The notes under the pieces were generated by a model, which saw only the letters and a program-made list of their open reading frames with translations, did no database searches and was not told where the DNA came from. From an uncultured Collinsella sp. (GTDB lineage: Bacteria; Actinomycetota; Coriobacteriia; Coriobacteriales; Coriobacteriaceae): a stretch of 26,923 bases of DNA. The stretch is from assembly GCA_902491345.1 (NCBI GenBank), contig CABUHI010000021.1:1-26923 (forward strand), in the 5' to 3' direction. The translations under genes were made by a program, and so were the position numbers. This document shows, piece after piece, positions 5,741 to 14,361 of the stretch (its first letter is position 1; each line of letters begins with the position of its first letter).

Positions 5741-8101
5741 CTACACACGACGCTTGAGCTGAGCTCCGCCTTCGCCGGGCATAAGACGGCGAGCGTCGTA
5801 GACCGAATCGACACTGCTGATGGAAGCCAGCAGCGGATCCAGACCGCTCGCGTCCGAGATCTCGACCATGAAGCGCAGGGTCGCAATACCCTCGCGGTTG
5901 GTCGACGTGGCGGCAGAAAGGATATTACCGCCCGCATCGCCAATGGCAATGGTGACATCCTTGAGCAGGCCCATGCGGTCCAGGCACTCGACCACGATCT
6001 CGACTTGGAAGAGGGTGTCGGCAGCGCCGTCCCACTCCACATCGATCATGCGCTCGGGATGTTCCATAAGACCCTTGACGTTGGGGCAGTTGGCGCGATG
6101 CACCGAAACGCCACGACCGCGCGTGATGAAGCCGACGATGTCGTCACCCGTCACGGGGTTGCAGCAATGAGCCAGACGGACCAGCAGGCCGCTGTTGCTC
6201 TCGCCCTTGACGATAATGCCGTTACTGGCGCTCTTGCCGCGCTTTTGCGGCTTGCGGTTGGAGCCGCGAGCGGGCTGCTTCACGACCTCGGCGATAGCCT
6301 CGGCCTTGGTGAGCTGTTCCTCGGGCTTGGGGTCCAAGATTTGCTCGACCTTATTGCCCACAGCGCGCGGGGCAACCTTGCCGGCGCCGACGGCGGCAAA
6401 CAGGTCCTCGAGCTGCTTAAAGTTAAACTGCTCCGCCACGGCGTTGAGTGCACGCGTCGAACGCGGCGTAGAAATGCCATAGCCACGCTTACGCAGGTCC
6501 TTGGCCAGCATATCGCGACCGGCGGCAGCGTCGTCGTCCTTGGTCGCAGCGGCAAAATAGCGGCGGATCTTTGACTTGGCGGAAGGTGTCTTAACGATCT
6601 TGAGCCAATCGCGCGACGGCTTGGAACTCTTGTTAGTCAGGATCTCGACACGGTCACCCGTCTTAATCTCGTGCGTGAGCGGAGCCACCGCACCGTTGAT
6701 TTTGGCGCCGACGCAATGGTTTCCCACCTCGGTGTGAACGGCATAGGCAAAGTCGAGCGGCGTGGAGCCGGCACGAAGCGCCATGACCTCGCCTTTGGGC
6801 GTGAAGACAAAGATCTCCTGATCGAACAGATCGACCTTCAGCGAGTGCAGGTATTCCTTGGCATCGGTGATCTCGTCGGAAGCCGCCCAATCGAGCGAAT
6901 GCTTGAGCCAGTTGATCTGGTCGTCCAAACGTTGAGCGTCATTGGTCTTGGAAGCAGACGATCCGCCCGACTTCTTATATAGCCAGTGGGCGGCAATGCC
7001 GTACTCGGCCTGCTCATGCATCTCGTAGGTTCGAATCTGAATCTCGAGCGGACGAGCCGTAGGGCCGATGACCGTCGTGTGGAGCGACTGGTAGTTATTG
7101 ACCTTGGGCATGGCGATATAGTCTTTAAAGCGACCGGGCATGGGGTGCCACAGCGTATGCACCGCGCCGAGCGTGGAGTAGCAATCGCGCACCGAATGCG
7201 TGATGACGCGCAGTGCCACCAGGTCGTAGATCTCGGAGAATTCCTTGCCCTTGCGCTTCATCTTTTGGTAGATGGACCAATAGTGCTTGGAACGGCCGTT
7301 GATCTGGAAGTCCTCCAGGCCAATGCGGTTGAGTTCGTCGGTGAGTGTCTTGATGGTCTCGGCAAGGTAGCGCTCGCGGACCTCGCGCGACTCAGCCACC
7401 ATGCGCGCGATGCGCTGGTAGGCATCGGGCTCCAGGTAGAAGAAGGACAGGTCCTCGAGCTCCCACTTAATAGAGCTCATGCCCAGGCGGTCAGCCAAGG
7501 GCGCGTACACGTCCATGGTCTCGCGAGCCTTAAACAGGCGACGATCCTCGCGCAGGGCTGCCAGCGTTCGCATGTTGTGCAGACGGTCGGCAAGTTTAAC
7601 GATGATGACGCGAATGTCCTTGGACATGGCGAGGAACATCTTGCGCAGCGTGAGCGCCTGCTTCTCGTCCATGCTGTCGACTTCGATGTTGGTGAGCTTG
7701 GTCACACCATCGACGAGCTCGGCCACCGTATCGCCAAACAGGCCGGAAACATCGGTGAGCGAGGTCTCGGTGTCCTCGACGGTATCGTGCAACAGCGCGG
7801 CGCACACCACGTCACAATCCATCTTGAGATCGGCCAAAATGATGGCAACCTCGACGGGATGGTTAATGTACATCTCACCCGAGCGACGCTTTTGGTTACA
7901 GTGTTTCTCGGCGGCAAAGCAGTAGGCTTGCTCCACCTTGGAGAAGTCGTCCTCATTCATATATTTGAGGCACAAGCGCTCCAGCTTGTCGTAGCTGTCC
8001 GCCATAATCTCGGGCGGCAGCTCATCGGCATGCTTATAGTGCTCCATCTCCGAAAACGGCTGGAGGGTGGAATCATGGGCGGTACGGGCTGCGGCATCCA
8101 T
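5741..8101 (-). CDS. rel: bifunctional (p)ppGpp synthetase/hydrolase Rel
   Basis: A 786-residue long RSH enzyme that makes (p)ppGpp from ATP and GDP/GTP and also degrades it, driving the stringent response at the ribosome. Domains in order: HD hydrolase (about 50-205) with intact HDTVEDT (105-111) and KLADRLHNMRTL, so hydrolysis is expected; synthetase with YDLVALRVI and RFKDYIAMPKVNNYQSLHTT; TGS domain (IFVFTPKGEVMALRAGSTPLDFAYAVHTEVG); a conserved-Cys region (HCCNPVTGDDIVGFITRGRGVSVHR); C-terminal ACT domain. Length and order match actinobacterial Rel. The ATG lies 15 bases after the recJ-recQ stop, with an AAGGGG ribosome site overlapping that gap, so the two are probably co-transcribed and coupled. 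Confidence 0.96.
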   Translation of the reverse strand: MDAAARTAHDSTLQPFSEMEHYKHADELPPEIMADSYDKLERLCLKYMNEDDFSKVEQAYCFAAEKHCNQKRRSGEMYINHPVEVAIILADLKMDCDVVCAALLHDTVEDTETSLTDVSGLFGDTVAELVDGVTKLTNIEVDSMDEKQALTLRKMFLAMSKDIRVIIVKLADRLHNMRTLAALREDRRLFKARETMDVYAPLADRLGMSSIKWELEDLSFFYLEPDAYQRIARMVAESREVRERYLAETIKTLTDELNRIGLEDFQINGRSKHYWSIYQKMKRKGKEFSEIYDLVALRVITHSVRDCYSTLGAVHTLWHPMPGRFKDYIAMPKVNNYQSLHTTVIGPTARPLEIQIRTYEMHEQAEYGIAAHWLYKKSGGSSASKTNDAQRLDDQINWLKHSLDWAASDEITDAKEYLHSLKVDLFDQEIFVFTPKGEVMALRAGSTPLDFAYAVHTEVGNHCVGAKINGAVAPLTHEIKTGDRVEILTNKSSKPSRDWLKIVKTPSAKSKIRRYFAAATKDDDAAAGRDMLAKDLRKRGYGISTPRSTRALNAVAEQFNFKQLEDLFAAVGAGKVAPRAVGNKVEQILDPKPEEQLTKAEAIAEVVKQPARGSNRKPQKRGKSASNGIIVKGESNSGLLVRLAHCCNPVTGDDIVGFITRGRGVSVHRANCPNVKGLMEHPERMIDVEWDGAADTLFQVEIVVECLDRMGLLKDVTIAIGDAGGNILSAATSTNREGIATLRFMVEISDASGLDPLLASISSVDSVYDARRLMPGEGGAQLKRRV

Positions 8102-8116
8102 CGAGGTCCCCTTCCC

Positions 8117-11100
8117 CTAGGCCCGCGGTACGATCGGGCGGTTAACTTTGGCTAGCATATCAGAAGCGCACGAATCGAGCGCCCAACTCCGGAAAGCCGA
8201 GAACTCCATGCGCGAGCGCAAGCCCTCCAAATAGCGAATTGACCTGCTCAATTGCACGCGGCCGGGGTTTTCGGCCATCGCGATGCGACGGGTGTCGTCA
8301 AACCCCGAAACGCGACAAAAACCAAGCTCTTCGAAGATTCCCAAGCCGCTTTCCACCGAGCGCTCGTCGACCGGCGTGCGAGCATCGATGGCAAGGCACA
8401 TCTGCGCGATGTCGATATCGCTCGCGCTAAAGAAATCGTCCCCGGTCTTGCCGCGGTTGGAGCGCCACATGGTCTGCAGCGCGCGATAGAGCGTGACGAG
8501 CTCGTCGCGCTCGGGCGCATAGCAGTCGAGTAGGCGCTCGTTAATGCGGGCGTCGCGCGACGAATAGAGCAGATGGATCACGGCGGGCTGGCCATCGCGA
8601 CCGGCGCGGCCGCTCATCTGGTTAAACTCAATGCCGCCAAACGGCATGTGATAGAGCACGACATGGCGGATATCGGGCAGGTTGACGCCCTCGCCAAAGG
8701 CAGATGTCGAGACGATGCAGCTGAGGCTGCCGTCTCGGAATGCTTCCTCCACGCGGCGGCGATCGGAACGCGCAAGCCCCGCGTTATAGAACGCGATATG
8801 GGTTGCGCAATCGGGCACACGCTTGCGCAACGTCTTGGCGAGCGCCACGGACTGGTCGCGCGAATTGACGTAGATGACGGTCTTTTCCCCCGTCGCCACA
8901 ATCGACACCAAACGGTTCTCGCGACTTGCAAGATCACGGTCGTCCTCGAGCTGCAGGTTCTCGCGCACCGTCTCGTCGACCACCGTGCTGGTAATCGGCA
9001 ATACACGAGCAAGCTCTGACACAACCGGAGCCGTCGCGGTAGCCGTTGCCGCCATGACAACGGGGTCGCCCAGGGCTTTGAGAATATCGGGCATGTCGAG
9101 GTAGGCGCTACGGTCGCCGCCCTTGGCAAGGCCGGCGTGGTGCGCCTCATCGATAACGACAAAGCCGATGCGGCCCGAACGCGCGAAACGGTCACGGTGG
9201 ATAGACAGGAACTCGGGCGTCGTGAGCACGATGCCGGTACGGCCCGAAGCCAAGCCGGCAAACACGTCATCGCGCGCCGCCTCCACGGTCTCGCCGGTCA
9301 ACACGCCGACGCCAATGCCGAGCGCGGCCATCGTCGACGAGAGGTGATAGGCCTGGTCGGCAACGAGCGCGCGCAGCGGATAGACAAAGATGCTCGCACG
9401 CCCGCGAAGAACCGCCTCGCGCGCGGCATGCACATGGAAGATGAGCGACTTGCCGCGCCCCGTTCCCATAACAGCCAGAACACTTTGGTGATCGGCCAGG
9501 GCATCGAGCGCCTCGACCTGCGCGCGGTGCGGCTGGTTCGAGCCGATAAAGCTATGGATAAGCGAGCGCGTCAGCTCGGTATAGGAAAGCTGGGCGAGCG
9601 TTTGGCGCTTTCGGGACTCCAGACGAAGACCGGCGTCCGCAGGCTCCACGCCGCGGCGAAGCTCACACGCCGGGTCGTCAACGCTAGGCGCCGTGGTATC
9701 GCGGACCAAGACATCCTTGATCATGAGCTTTGGCTTTACGCGACCTTGCCAATGCTCGGCCACGGCCTCGAACACCAAATCGACGGCGCTATCGCAATTG
9801 ATGAGCTTATCGATCTGCGGCACGCGGAACATAATGGCCGGCACACTCGCGGCGCCATCGGTCGCCACGAAGCGCATGTGCTCGCCGGTTTTGCCCACCA
9901 CGGCGCGATCGCACATTGTCACGCCCTCGGCCGCCAACAGCGGCACCTTGTTGCCCTGGCCAAACGGCTCAAGACGGGAGATCTGCTCGATGGTCTCAAT
10001 ATTCAGCTCGGAGAGGTCGACCGTGGCGGCAACCTCGTCGGTGTCCTCAAAGTCCTCGGCGGGAAGCTCGGACAGCACGGCGGAAAGGCGACGACGGAAC
10101 TCGTCGAGCTTGGACGCCTCGATGGTCACGCCCACCGCACCCGCATGCCCGCCGCGACGAATCAGCAGATCGGAGCAGCGCTCGACAGCGTCGAACAGGT
10201 TGACCTTGCCCACCGAGCGACCCGAACCGCGAGCGATACCGTCTTCGATCGAGAACAGCAGCGCCGGCACGTGATAACGGTTGGTCAGACGGCTCGCTAC
10301 GATGCCCTTGACGCCCTCGTGCCAGCCCTCACCGCCCACGACGATTGCGCGACCGCCATCATAGGTCTCCTCGACCTTTGCCATGGCATCGCGCGTGAGC
10401 TCCGCCTCGATCTCGCGACGCTGGCGGTTGATTTCCTCGAGCTCGGCGGCAAGCGCGCTTGCCTCAATAGGATCGCGGGCAAGCAGCAGGTCGAGCGCCA
10501 GCTTGGGATCGGCCATGCGGCCCGCGGCGTTCAAGCGGGGAATGAGCGAAAATGACAGGCCATCGGCCGTAATGGTAGAAAGGTCGGCCTTGGCGAGCGC
10601 GGCCAGCGCGATATAGCCAGGACGGGCCGTCACGCGCATCTGTTGGATGCCCTCGGCGACCAGCGCGCGATTCTCGGGCGTCAGCGGCATCATGTCGGAC
10701 ACGGTGCCCAGCGCCGCAACCTCGATCAGCGAACGCCAATACGACGGCTTGCCCAGACGCTCGCCCAGGACTTGCACCAGCTTGAGTGCCACGCCGGCAC
10801 CGGCAAGCTCACGCGAAGGACCCTCGTCCTCGAGCTTAGGGTCGGTCAGGGGCACGCCCTGCGGCACCTGGTCGGAGGGCTCGTGATGGTCCGTGACCAC
10901 CAAATCGATCCCCAGGCTCTCCAGATAGGAGACTTCTTCCTTGGCAGCAATACCGTTATCGACGGTCACAATCAGGTTGGGCTGGGCGAGCCCGTTGACG
11001 CGGTCGAGCGCCGCGCGCGAAAGACCGTAGCCCTCGTCAAAGCGATGTGGAATAAACGGCGTGACATCGGCACCAAACGTGCGCAGTGCCTCGGTCAACA

Positions 11101-11404
11101 GGCAGGTCGACGTAATACCGTCAACGTCAAAATCGCCAAAGACCGCGATGTGCTCGTGGTTGCGAATGGCACGCTCGACGCGGTCGGCAACGACCGACAT
11201 GCCCGGGATAATGAGTGGGTCGGCCCAGTCGCGATCGAGCGAAGGCGTCAAAAACAGCTGGCCTTCTTCGATGGATGTAATGCCGTGCGCAACCATAATG
11301 CGCGCCACCAGCCCGGGTATGCCCAGGCCAGCCGAAAGCTCCTTTTCGAGCTCGGGGTTTTGCTGAGCGACCGCCCAGCGATGCGTCGTCTTAAGCGATG
11401 ACAT
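8117..11404 (-). CDS. recJ: RecJ exonuclease - RecQ-like helicase fusion
   Basis: One 1095-residue chain with two repair enzymes. Residues 1-570 are RecJ, a 5'-3' single-strand DNA exonuclease: DFDVDG (91-96), TVDNG (148-152), TDHHEP (171-176), LIPRLNAAGR (288-297), DHHA1 GGHAGAVG (418-425), then an OB-like segment. Residues about 605-1095 are a RecQ-type SF2 helicase: GTGRGKS Walker A (647-653), PLRALVADQ, IDEAHHAG (DEAH 752-755), ATATAT, STSAFGEGVNLPDIRHVV, QMSGRAGRDG (929-938). The zinc-binding RQC cysteines and an HRDC domain are not apparent. RecJ alone is usually about 560-800 residues. I saw no frameshift at the junction. Start at 11404 (MSSLKTTHRW) matches the family; a GTG at 11449 would extend it by 15 residues. 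Likely role: coupled unwinding and resection in RecF-type recombination. Confidence 0.93.
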   Translation of the reverse strand: MSSLKTTHRWAVAQQNPELEKELSAGLGIPGLVARIMVAHGITSIEEGQLFLTPSLDRDWADPLIIPGMSVVADRVERAIRNHEHIAVFGDFDVDGITSTCLLTEALRTFGADVTPFIPHRFDEGYGLSRAALDRVNGLAQPNLIVTVDNGIAAKEEVSYLESLGIDLVVTDHHEPSDQVPQGVPLTDPKLEDEGPSRELAGAGVALKLVQVLGERLGKPSYWRSLIEVAALGTVSDMMPLTPENRALVAEGIQQMRVTARPGYIALAALAKADLSTITADGLSFSLIPRLNAAGRMADPKLALDLLLARDPIEASALAAELEEINRQRREIEAELTRDAMAKVEETYDGGRAIVVGGEGWHEGVKGIVASRLTNRYHVPALLFSIEDGIARGSGRSVGKVNLFDAVERCSDLLIRRGGHAGAVGVTIEASKLDEFRRRLSAVLSELPAEDFEDTDEVAATVDLSELNIETIEQISRLEPFGQGNKVPLLAAEGVTMCDRAVVGKTGEHMRFVATDGAASVPAIMFRVPQIDKLINCDSAVDLVFEAVAEHWQGRVKPKLMIKDVLVRDTTAPSVDDPACELRRGVEPADAGLRLESRKRQTLAQLSYTELTRSLIHSFIGSNQPHRAQVEALDALADHQSVLAVMGTGRGKSLIFHVHAAREAVLRGRASIFVYPLRALVADQAYHLSSTMAALGIGVGVLTGETVEAARDDVFAGLASGRTGIVLTTPEFLSIHRDRFARSGRIGFVVIDEAHHAGLAKGGDRSAYLDMPDILKALGDPVVMAATATATAPVVSELARVLPITSTVVDETVRENLQLEDDRDLASRENRLVSIVATGEKTVIYVNSRDQSVALAKTLRKRVPDCATHIAFYNAGLARSDRRRVEEAFRDGSLSCIVSTSAFGEGVNLPDIRHVVLYHMPFGGIEFNQMSGRAGRDGQPAVIHLLYSSRDARINERLLDCYAPERDELVTLYRALQTMWRSNRGKTGDDFFSASDIDIAQMCLAIDARTPVDERSVESGLGIFEELGFCRVSGFDDTRRIAMAENPGRVQLSRSIRYLEGLRSRMEFSAFRSWALDSCASDMLAKVNRPIVPRA

Positions 11405-11456
11405 AGGCACCCACCCCCGATAGGGGCAGGTCGCCGCGATACCTCTCACGGTTCAT
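11391..11456 (-). CDS. possible 21-residue leader ORF overlapping recJ start
   Basis: ATG at 11454-11456 opens a frame (MNRERYRGDLPLSGVGAYVIA) that ends with TAA at 11391-11393, 11 bases inside recJ. A GAGG lies 10 bases before its ATG. Overlap of the stop with the recJ start suggests translational coupling, but chance is possible because the encoded residues show no family. Confidence 0.25.
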   Translation of the reverse strand: MNRERYRGDLPLSGVGAYVIA

Positions 11457-11512
11457 AGCGATGAGTCCTCTGTGTATGCCCGCTTCGGCAGGCAGATCTG
11501 TTGAACGGATTT

Positions 11513-11541
11513 ATTATACCGTGCAGCACGGACGCAAAACG
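11513..11541 (-). promoter_or_regulatory. promoter of recJ-rel
   Basis: A perfect TATAAT (11513-11518) on the minus strand, with CGTTTT 17 bases upstream as a weak -35. It lies about 110 bases before the recJ ATG. The remaining gap up to the transporter contains a palindrome CTCGAAATATTCGAG (around 11586-11600) and a GACGC/GCGTC inverted repeat near 11617-11632, possible operators of unknown use. Confidence 0.6.
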
Positions 11542-11680
11542 CCGCAGCACGCCGCGGTTTCGGTAAACGATGCCGGTAATCGCCTCGAAATATTCGAGCG
11601 TTTCTGACGCACGGACGCATGCGAGCGTCTAGCATATCCATTCAAAACGGATTCACGAGCAAAGGGAGTCACAAGCGCAT

Positions 11681-12679
11681 ATGAAGCAATGGGTTGGACT
11701 GGGCAAGTTTCTCGCGGGGCACATGCAGGTCATCGTTCCGATTTGCGTGGCGCTCGGCGTGCTCTTTCCCCAGCAGATCGGCTTACTCAAGCCCATCGTT
11801 CCCACCTTGTTTGCCTTTATGACGTTTCAGGGTGCGCTCAGCAACACCTTCCACCAGGTGGCTGAGGTGTTCCGCCGTCCGCTGCACCTGATTTTGGCGC
11901 TGCTCGTCTCCGCGGTGCTCATTCCCATAGCAGCCTATGCCATGGGGTCGCTGTTCTTTGGTTCCAACCCCAACCTTGTCTGCGGCATCGTGCTCGAGTA
12001 CAGCGTACCCGTGGCGGTCACTGCCTTTATGTGGATTAGCATGTTCGGCGGCAACGGCCCGCTCGCGCTTACCATTATCCTGACGTCCTCGGTTATCTCG
12101 CCTGTGACGATTCCTCTTACGCTCAAGCTCCTGCTGGGCGCCACCGTCTCGATCGACGTGCCGAGCATGATGCAGAATATGGCCTTCATGATCGCCATAC
12201 CCGCCGTGCTCGGTATCGTCATTAACGAACTCACGCGCGGCTGGGGTCATGAGAAACTCTCCCCCGCGCTTTCGCCCGCCTGCAAGTTCATGATGATGGG
12301 GGTCATCGCGTCCAACTCCACCGCCATGAGCGAGTACGTGCTGCACATGAACACGGTGCGCCTGGAAGTCGCCCTCTTTATTTTGGTCTTCGCCATCAGC
12401 GGCTTTGTCGTCGGTTTTCTGGTCGCCCGTGCGCTGCATCTGCCGTATAGCGAGACGACCACCATGTGCTTTACCTGCGGCATGCGTAACATCTCTTCGG
12501 GCGCCGTCATCGCCACGCAGTACTTTCCGGGCGAAGTCGTGTTCCCCGTCATGTGCGGAACGCTGTTTCAGCAGGTGCTGGCCTCGATTATCGGGCATCT
12601 CTTTGAGCGCCTAACCGGCGAAGAGCGCGCCAAACAGCGCAAGCGGGTCAAGGCCGGCCGCGACGCGATGGCACGCTAG
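11681..12679 (+). CDS. bile acid:sodium symporter (BASS/SBF) family transporter
   Basis: A 332-residue integral membrane protein with about nine to ten hydrophobic helices, starting FLAGHMQVIVPICVALGVLFPQ. Signature positions of the BASS/SBF family include the cross-over region CGMRNISSGAVIATQYFP near residue 270 and polar residues in unwound helices (EYSVPVAVTAF). BASS members move organic anions (bile acids, pyruvate, pantothenate and others) with sodium. Substrate here is not determinable; in a gut actinomycete a bile acid is an attractive but unproven guess. Basic C-terminal tail (KQRKRVKAGRD). GGGAG lies 12 bases before the ATG, rather long. Monocistronic, convergent with the DUF4931-like gene. 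Confidence 0.85.
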   Translation: MKQWVGLGKFLAGHMQVIVPICVALGVLFPQQIGLLKPIVPTLFAFMTFQGALSNTFHQVAEVFRRPLHLILALLVSAVLIPIAAYAMGSLFFGSNPNLVCGIVLEYSVPVAVTAFMWISMFGGNGPLALTIILTSSVISPVTIPLTLKLLLGATVSIDVPSMMQNMAFMIAIPAVLGIVINELTRGWGHEKLSPALSPACKFMMMGVIASNSTAMSEYVLHMNTVRLEVALFILVFAISGFVVGFLVARALHLPYSETTTMCFTCGMRNISSGAVIATQYFPGEVVFPVMCGTLFQQVLASIIGHLFERLTGEERAKQRKRVKAGRDAMAR

Positions 12680-12698
12680 GCAGCACACTTTTCGCAGG

Positions 12699-12723
12699 CG
12701 CTCGCCTTGCTACGCGAGCGTTT
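12699..12723 (+). terminator. hairpin between convergent genes
   Basis: CGCTCGC (12699-12705), 8-base loop, GCGAGCG (12714-12720), TTT. It overlaps the last codons and stop of the convergent minus-strand gene. Short T-run, so moderate support. Confidence 0.45.
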
Positions 12724-13507
12724 CCAGATGCGCGCGTAGGCGCTCAGCATCGGTATCGAGTGTGGTCTCAGCATTGACCTGGGCCAGACGATAGCCCACA
12801 AAGTAGGGCGATACCACCCAACGTGGCAGCGCCTTGGCAATGGTCCGACCGCCCAGGTGATAGAAGAACAAGTTGTATGACTCCGCGCGACCACCATGGT
12901 GCTCGTTCAGGATATAGCGCAGGGCCACCTGAATCGCATCGACAAACAGGTCCGCTTCGGCTTGGTCGCGGGCGTCGTCGCTGGCGGCGATTCCCTGTGG
13001 AGCCGAGACGTTGACCTCAAAGAATCCCATGACCGGCTCGGCCGAGATAGTGACCGCGACCCTCCCGTGTCGCCAAACATCGATGCCTTCGAAGTTGGCG
13101 GGGGCTAGTGCTGCATAACCGTCCTCCCGCTCCAGACCCACAATCTGCATATGCGGATGGACGAGGCTGCCGCCCGAAAGCGGGCCTTTGTTCTTGTACA
13201 TGAGCACACTGCGGTACTGTTGAGAATCGATCATCTGCTGCCAACAGCCCAGGGCAAACCTCATCACATGATGCAGCTCATCCGGTTCATAGGTCACCAG
13301 GTCGGCGTCGTGATTGGCCGACTCGATCAATACGGTCTGACGGGTGGCCCGCAAGGTCTTGAACTTATTCTCGAGCCAGATGCAGTCACCATCGCGCTGG
13401 ATGATATTGGCAAGTTCCTCCGTGTCGCAAAAGGGGCACGCGGTACCGGGGCGGCGGTTGTCGTCGGGCTTGCCGCTCGCCTGCTGAACGTCAAATACCA
13501 GCGCCAC
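12710..13507 (-). CDS. GalT/HIT-superfamily protein, DUF4931-like
   Basis: A 265-residue protein that resembles the second half of galactose-1-phosphate uridylyltransferases: a CPFC zinc-type pair (24-27), NKGPLSGGSLVHPHMQIVG with the HPHMQ catalytic histidine motif (117-121), and FFEVNVSAPQG. This is the DUF4931 branch of the HIT/GalT superfamily, whose reaction is not established; nucleotidyl transfer or hydrolysis is likely. Start is GTG at 13507, with GGAGG at 13516-13520 exactly 8 bases upstream. The start lies 3 bases beyond the cutC stop, with the ribosome site inside cutC, so the pair is translationally coupled. The coupling hints at shared physiology, but none is known. Confidence 0.82.
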   Translation of the reverse strand: MALVFDVQQASGKPDDNRRPGTACPFCDTEELANIIQRDGDCIWLENKFKTLRATRQTVLIESANHDADLVTYEPDELHHVMRFALGCWQQMIDSQQYRSVLMYKNKGPLSGGSLVHPHMQIVGLEREDGYAALAPANFEGIDVWRHGRVAVTISAEPVMGFFEVNVSAPQGIAASDDARDQAEADLFVDAIQVALRYILNEHHGGRAESYNLFFYHLGGRTIAKALPRWVVSPYFVGYRLAQVNAETTLDTDAERLRAHLETLA

Positions 13508-13510
13508 GGG

Positions 13511-14188
13511 TTATACCTCCAGCGGCACGATCTTGGTGCCATGGAGCTCGGAGACGCCTAGCGCCGCCGCGACCGCGTCGCGATTTGCCGTAGTGATGCC
13601 GCCGCCGGGAAGGATGGTCAAACGATCGCCCGCATACTCGATTAAACGAGCCAGGTTTTCGAAGTTGTCCTCGATCGGCGTGCCGGCAGCACCACCGTGC
13701 GTCAGGATGCGCGCAACGCCGCAGTCGGCGAGCGTGTCAATCGCATCGAGCTGAGCCTCGGGCGAGAGCTGGTCAAATGCCATGTGGAAGGTGATGTCAA
13801 GGGACTCGCGCTTGCACTCCTCGGTCGCGCAGCCCGTAGCCATAACGAGGGCGCCGAGGGTGAGCTCGTCGAGCGCCCAGCCGCCGGCACAGGGCTTGCA
13901 GCAACCAAAGACCAGGCCGTCAACGCCGGCACTCACAGCAAGGCCCAGGTCCATCTCCATCATGCGCAGCTCGTCCTGGTTGTAATGAAAGTCGCCACCA
14001 CGCGGACGAATCATGCACATCACCTGTGCGTCATGCTCGTGAGCGTAGCTGACTGTAGCGCTGATAACGCCGGCGGAAGGCGTGGTGCCACCGACGGCGA
14101 GGTTGTCACACAGCTCAATGCGCCCCGCACCGGCCTCGATGGCCGCCGGCACTCGCTCAAAGTTCTCGGCACAAAACTCGTACAGCAT
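13511..14188 (-). CDS. cutC: CutC family protein (copper homeostasis-like)
   Basis: A 225-residue TIM-barrel protein: YEFCAENFERVPAAIEAGAGRIELCDNLAVGGTTPSAGVI, then VMCMIRPRGGDFHYNQDE, GLVFGCC, FHMAFDQLSPEAQLDAIDTLADCGVARILTHGG and ILPGGGIT. These are the signature stretches of CutC. The family was named for copper tolerance in E. coli; that role is disputed and the true substrate is unknown. Start set at 14188 (MLYEFCAEN), where homology begins and a GGGGG lies 7 bases upstream; the open frame extends to 14245 without a site. First gene of the pair with the DUF4931-like protein. Confidence 0.9.
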   Translation of the reverse strand: MLYEFCAENFERVPAAIEAGAGRIELCDNLAVGGTTPSAGVISATVSYAHEHDAQVMCMIRPRGGDFHYNQDELRMMEMDLGLAVSAGVDGLVFGCCKPCAGGWALDELTLGALVMATGCATEECKRESLDITFHMAFDQLSPEAQLDAIDTLADCGVARILTHGGAAGTPIEDNFENLARLIEYAGDRLTILPGGGITTANRDAVAAALGVSELHGTKIVPLEV

Positions 14189-14246
14189 AGATAGGCCCCC
14201 AAAGACAGCAGATGTTTTCCGACGGGCATTGTCACACATCCCCATG

Positions 14247-14315
14247 AAGTTGCGGTGGAATAGGGACTGTTTTGGCCTCTGGAGCCTTCATTTAGTCCCT
14301 ATTTCACCGCAACTT
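14247..14315. repeat. 22-bp near-perfect inverted repeat, non-terminator
   Basis: Left arm 14247-14268 and right arm 14294-14315 are complementary at 21 of 22 positions (arm core TTGCGGTG...AATAGGGACT), with a 25-base loop. Neither end has a T-run. It lies between the divergently oriented cutC start and the liv terminator and codes for nothing. It resembles a small palindromic mobile or REP-like element. Confidence 0.75.
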
Positions 14316-14351
14316 AAAAGGGGCGCTGACCGGGATAGTCAGCGCCCCTTT
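14316..14351 (-). terminator. terminator of the liv operon
   Basis: An 11-bp perfect stem GGGGCGCTGAC / GTCAGCGCCCC (14320-14330 with 14338-14348), followed on the minus strand by TTTTAAG. It starts 11 bases after the livF stop. Confidence 0.93.
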
Positions 14352-14361
14352 GTTGAATGGA

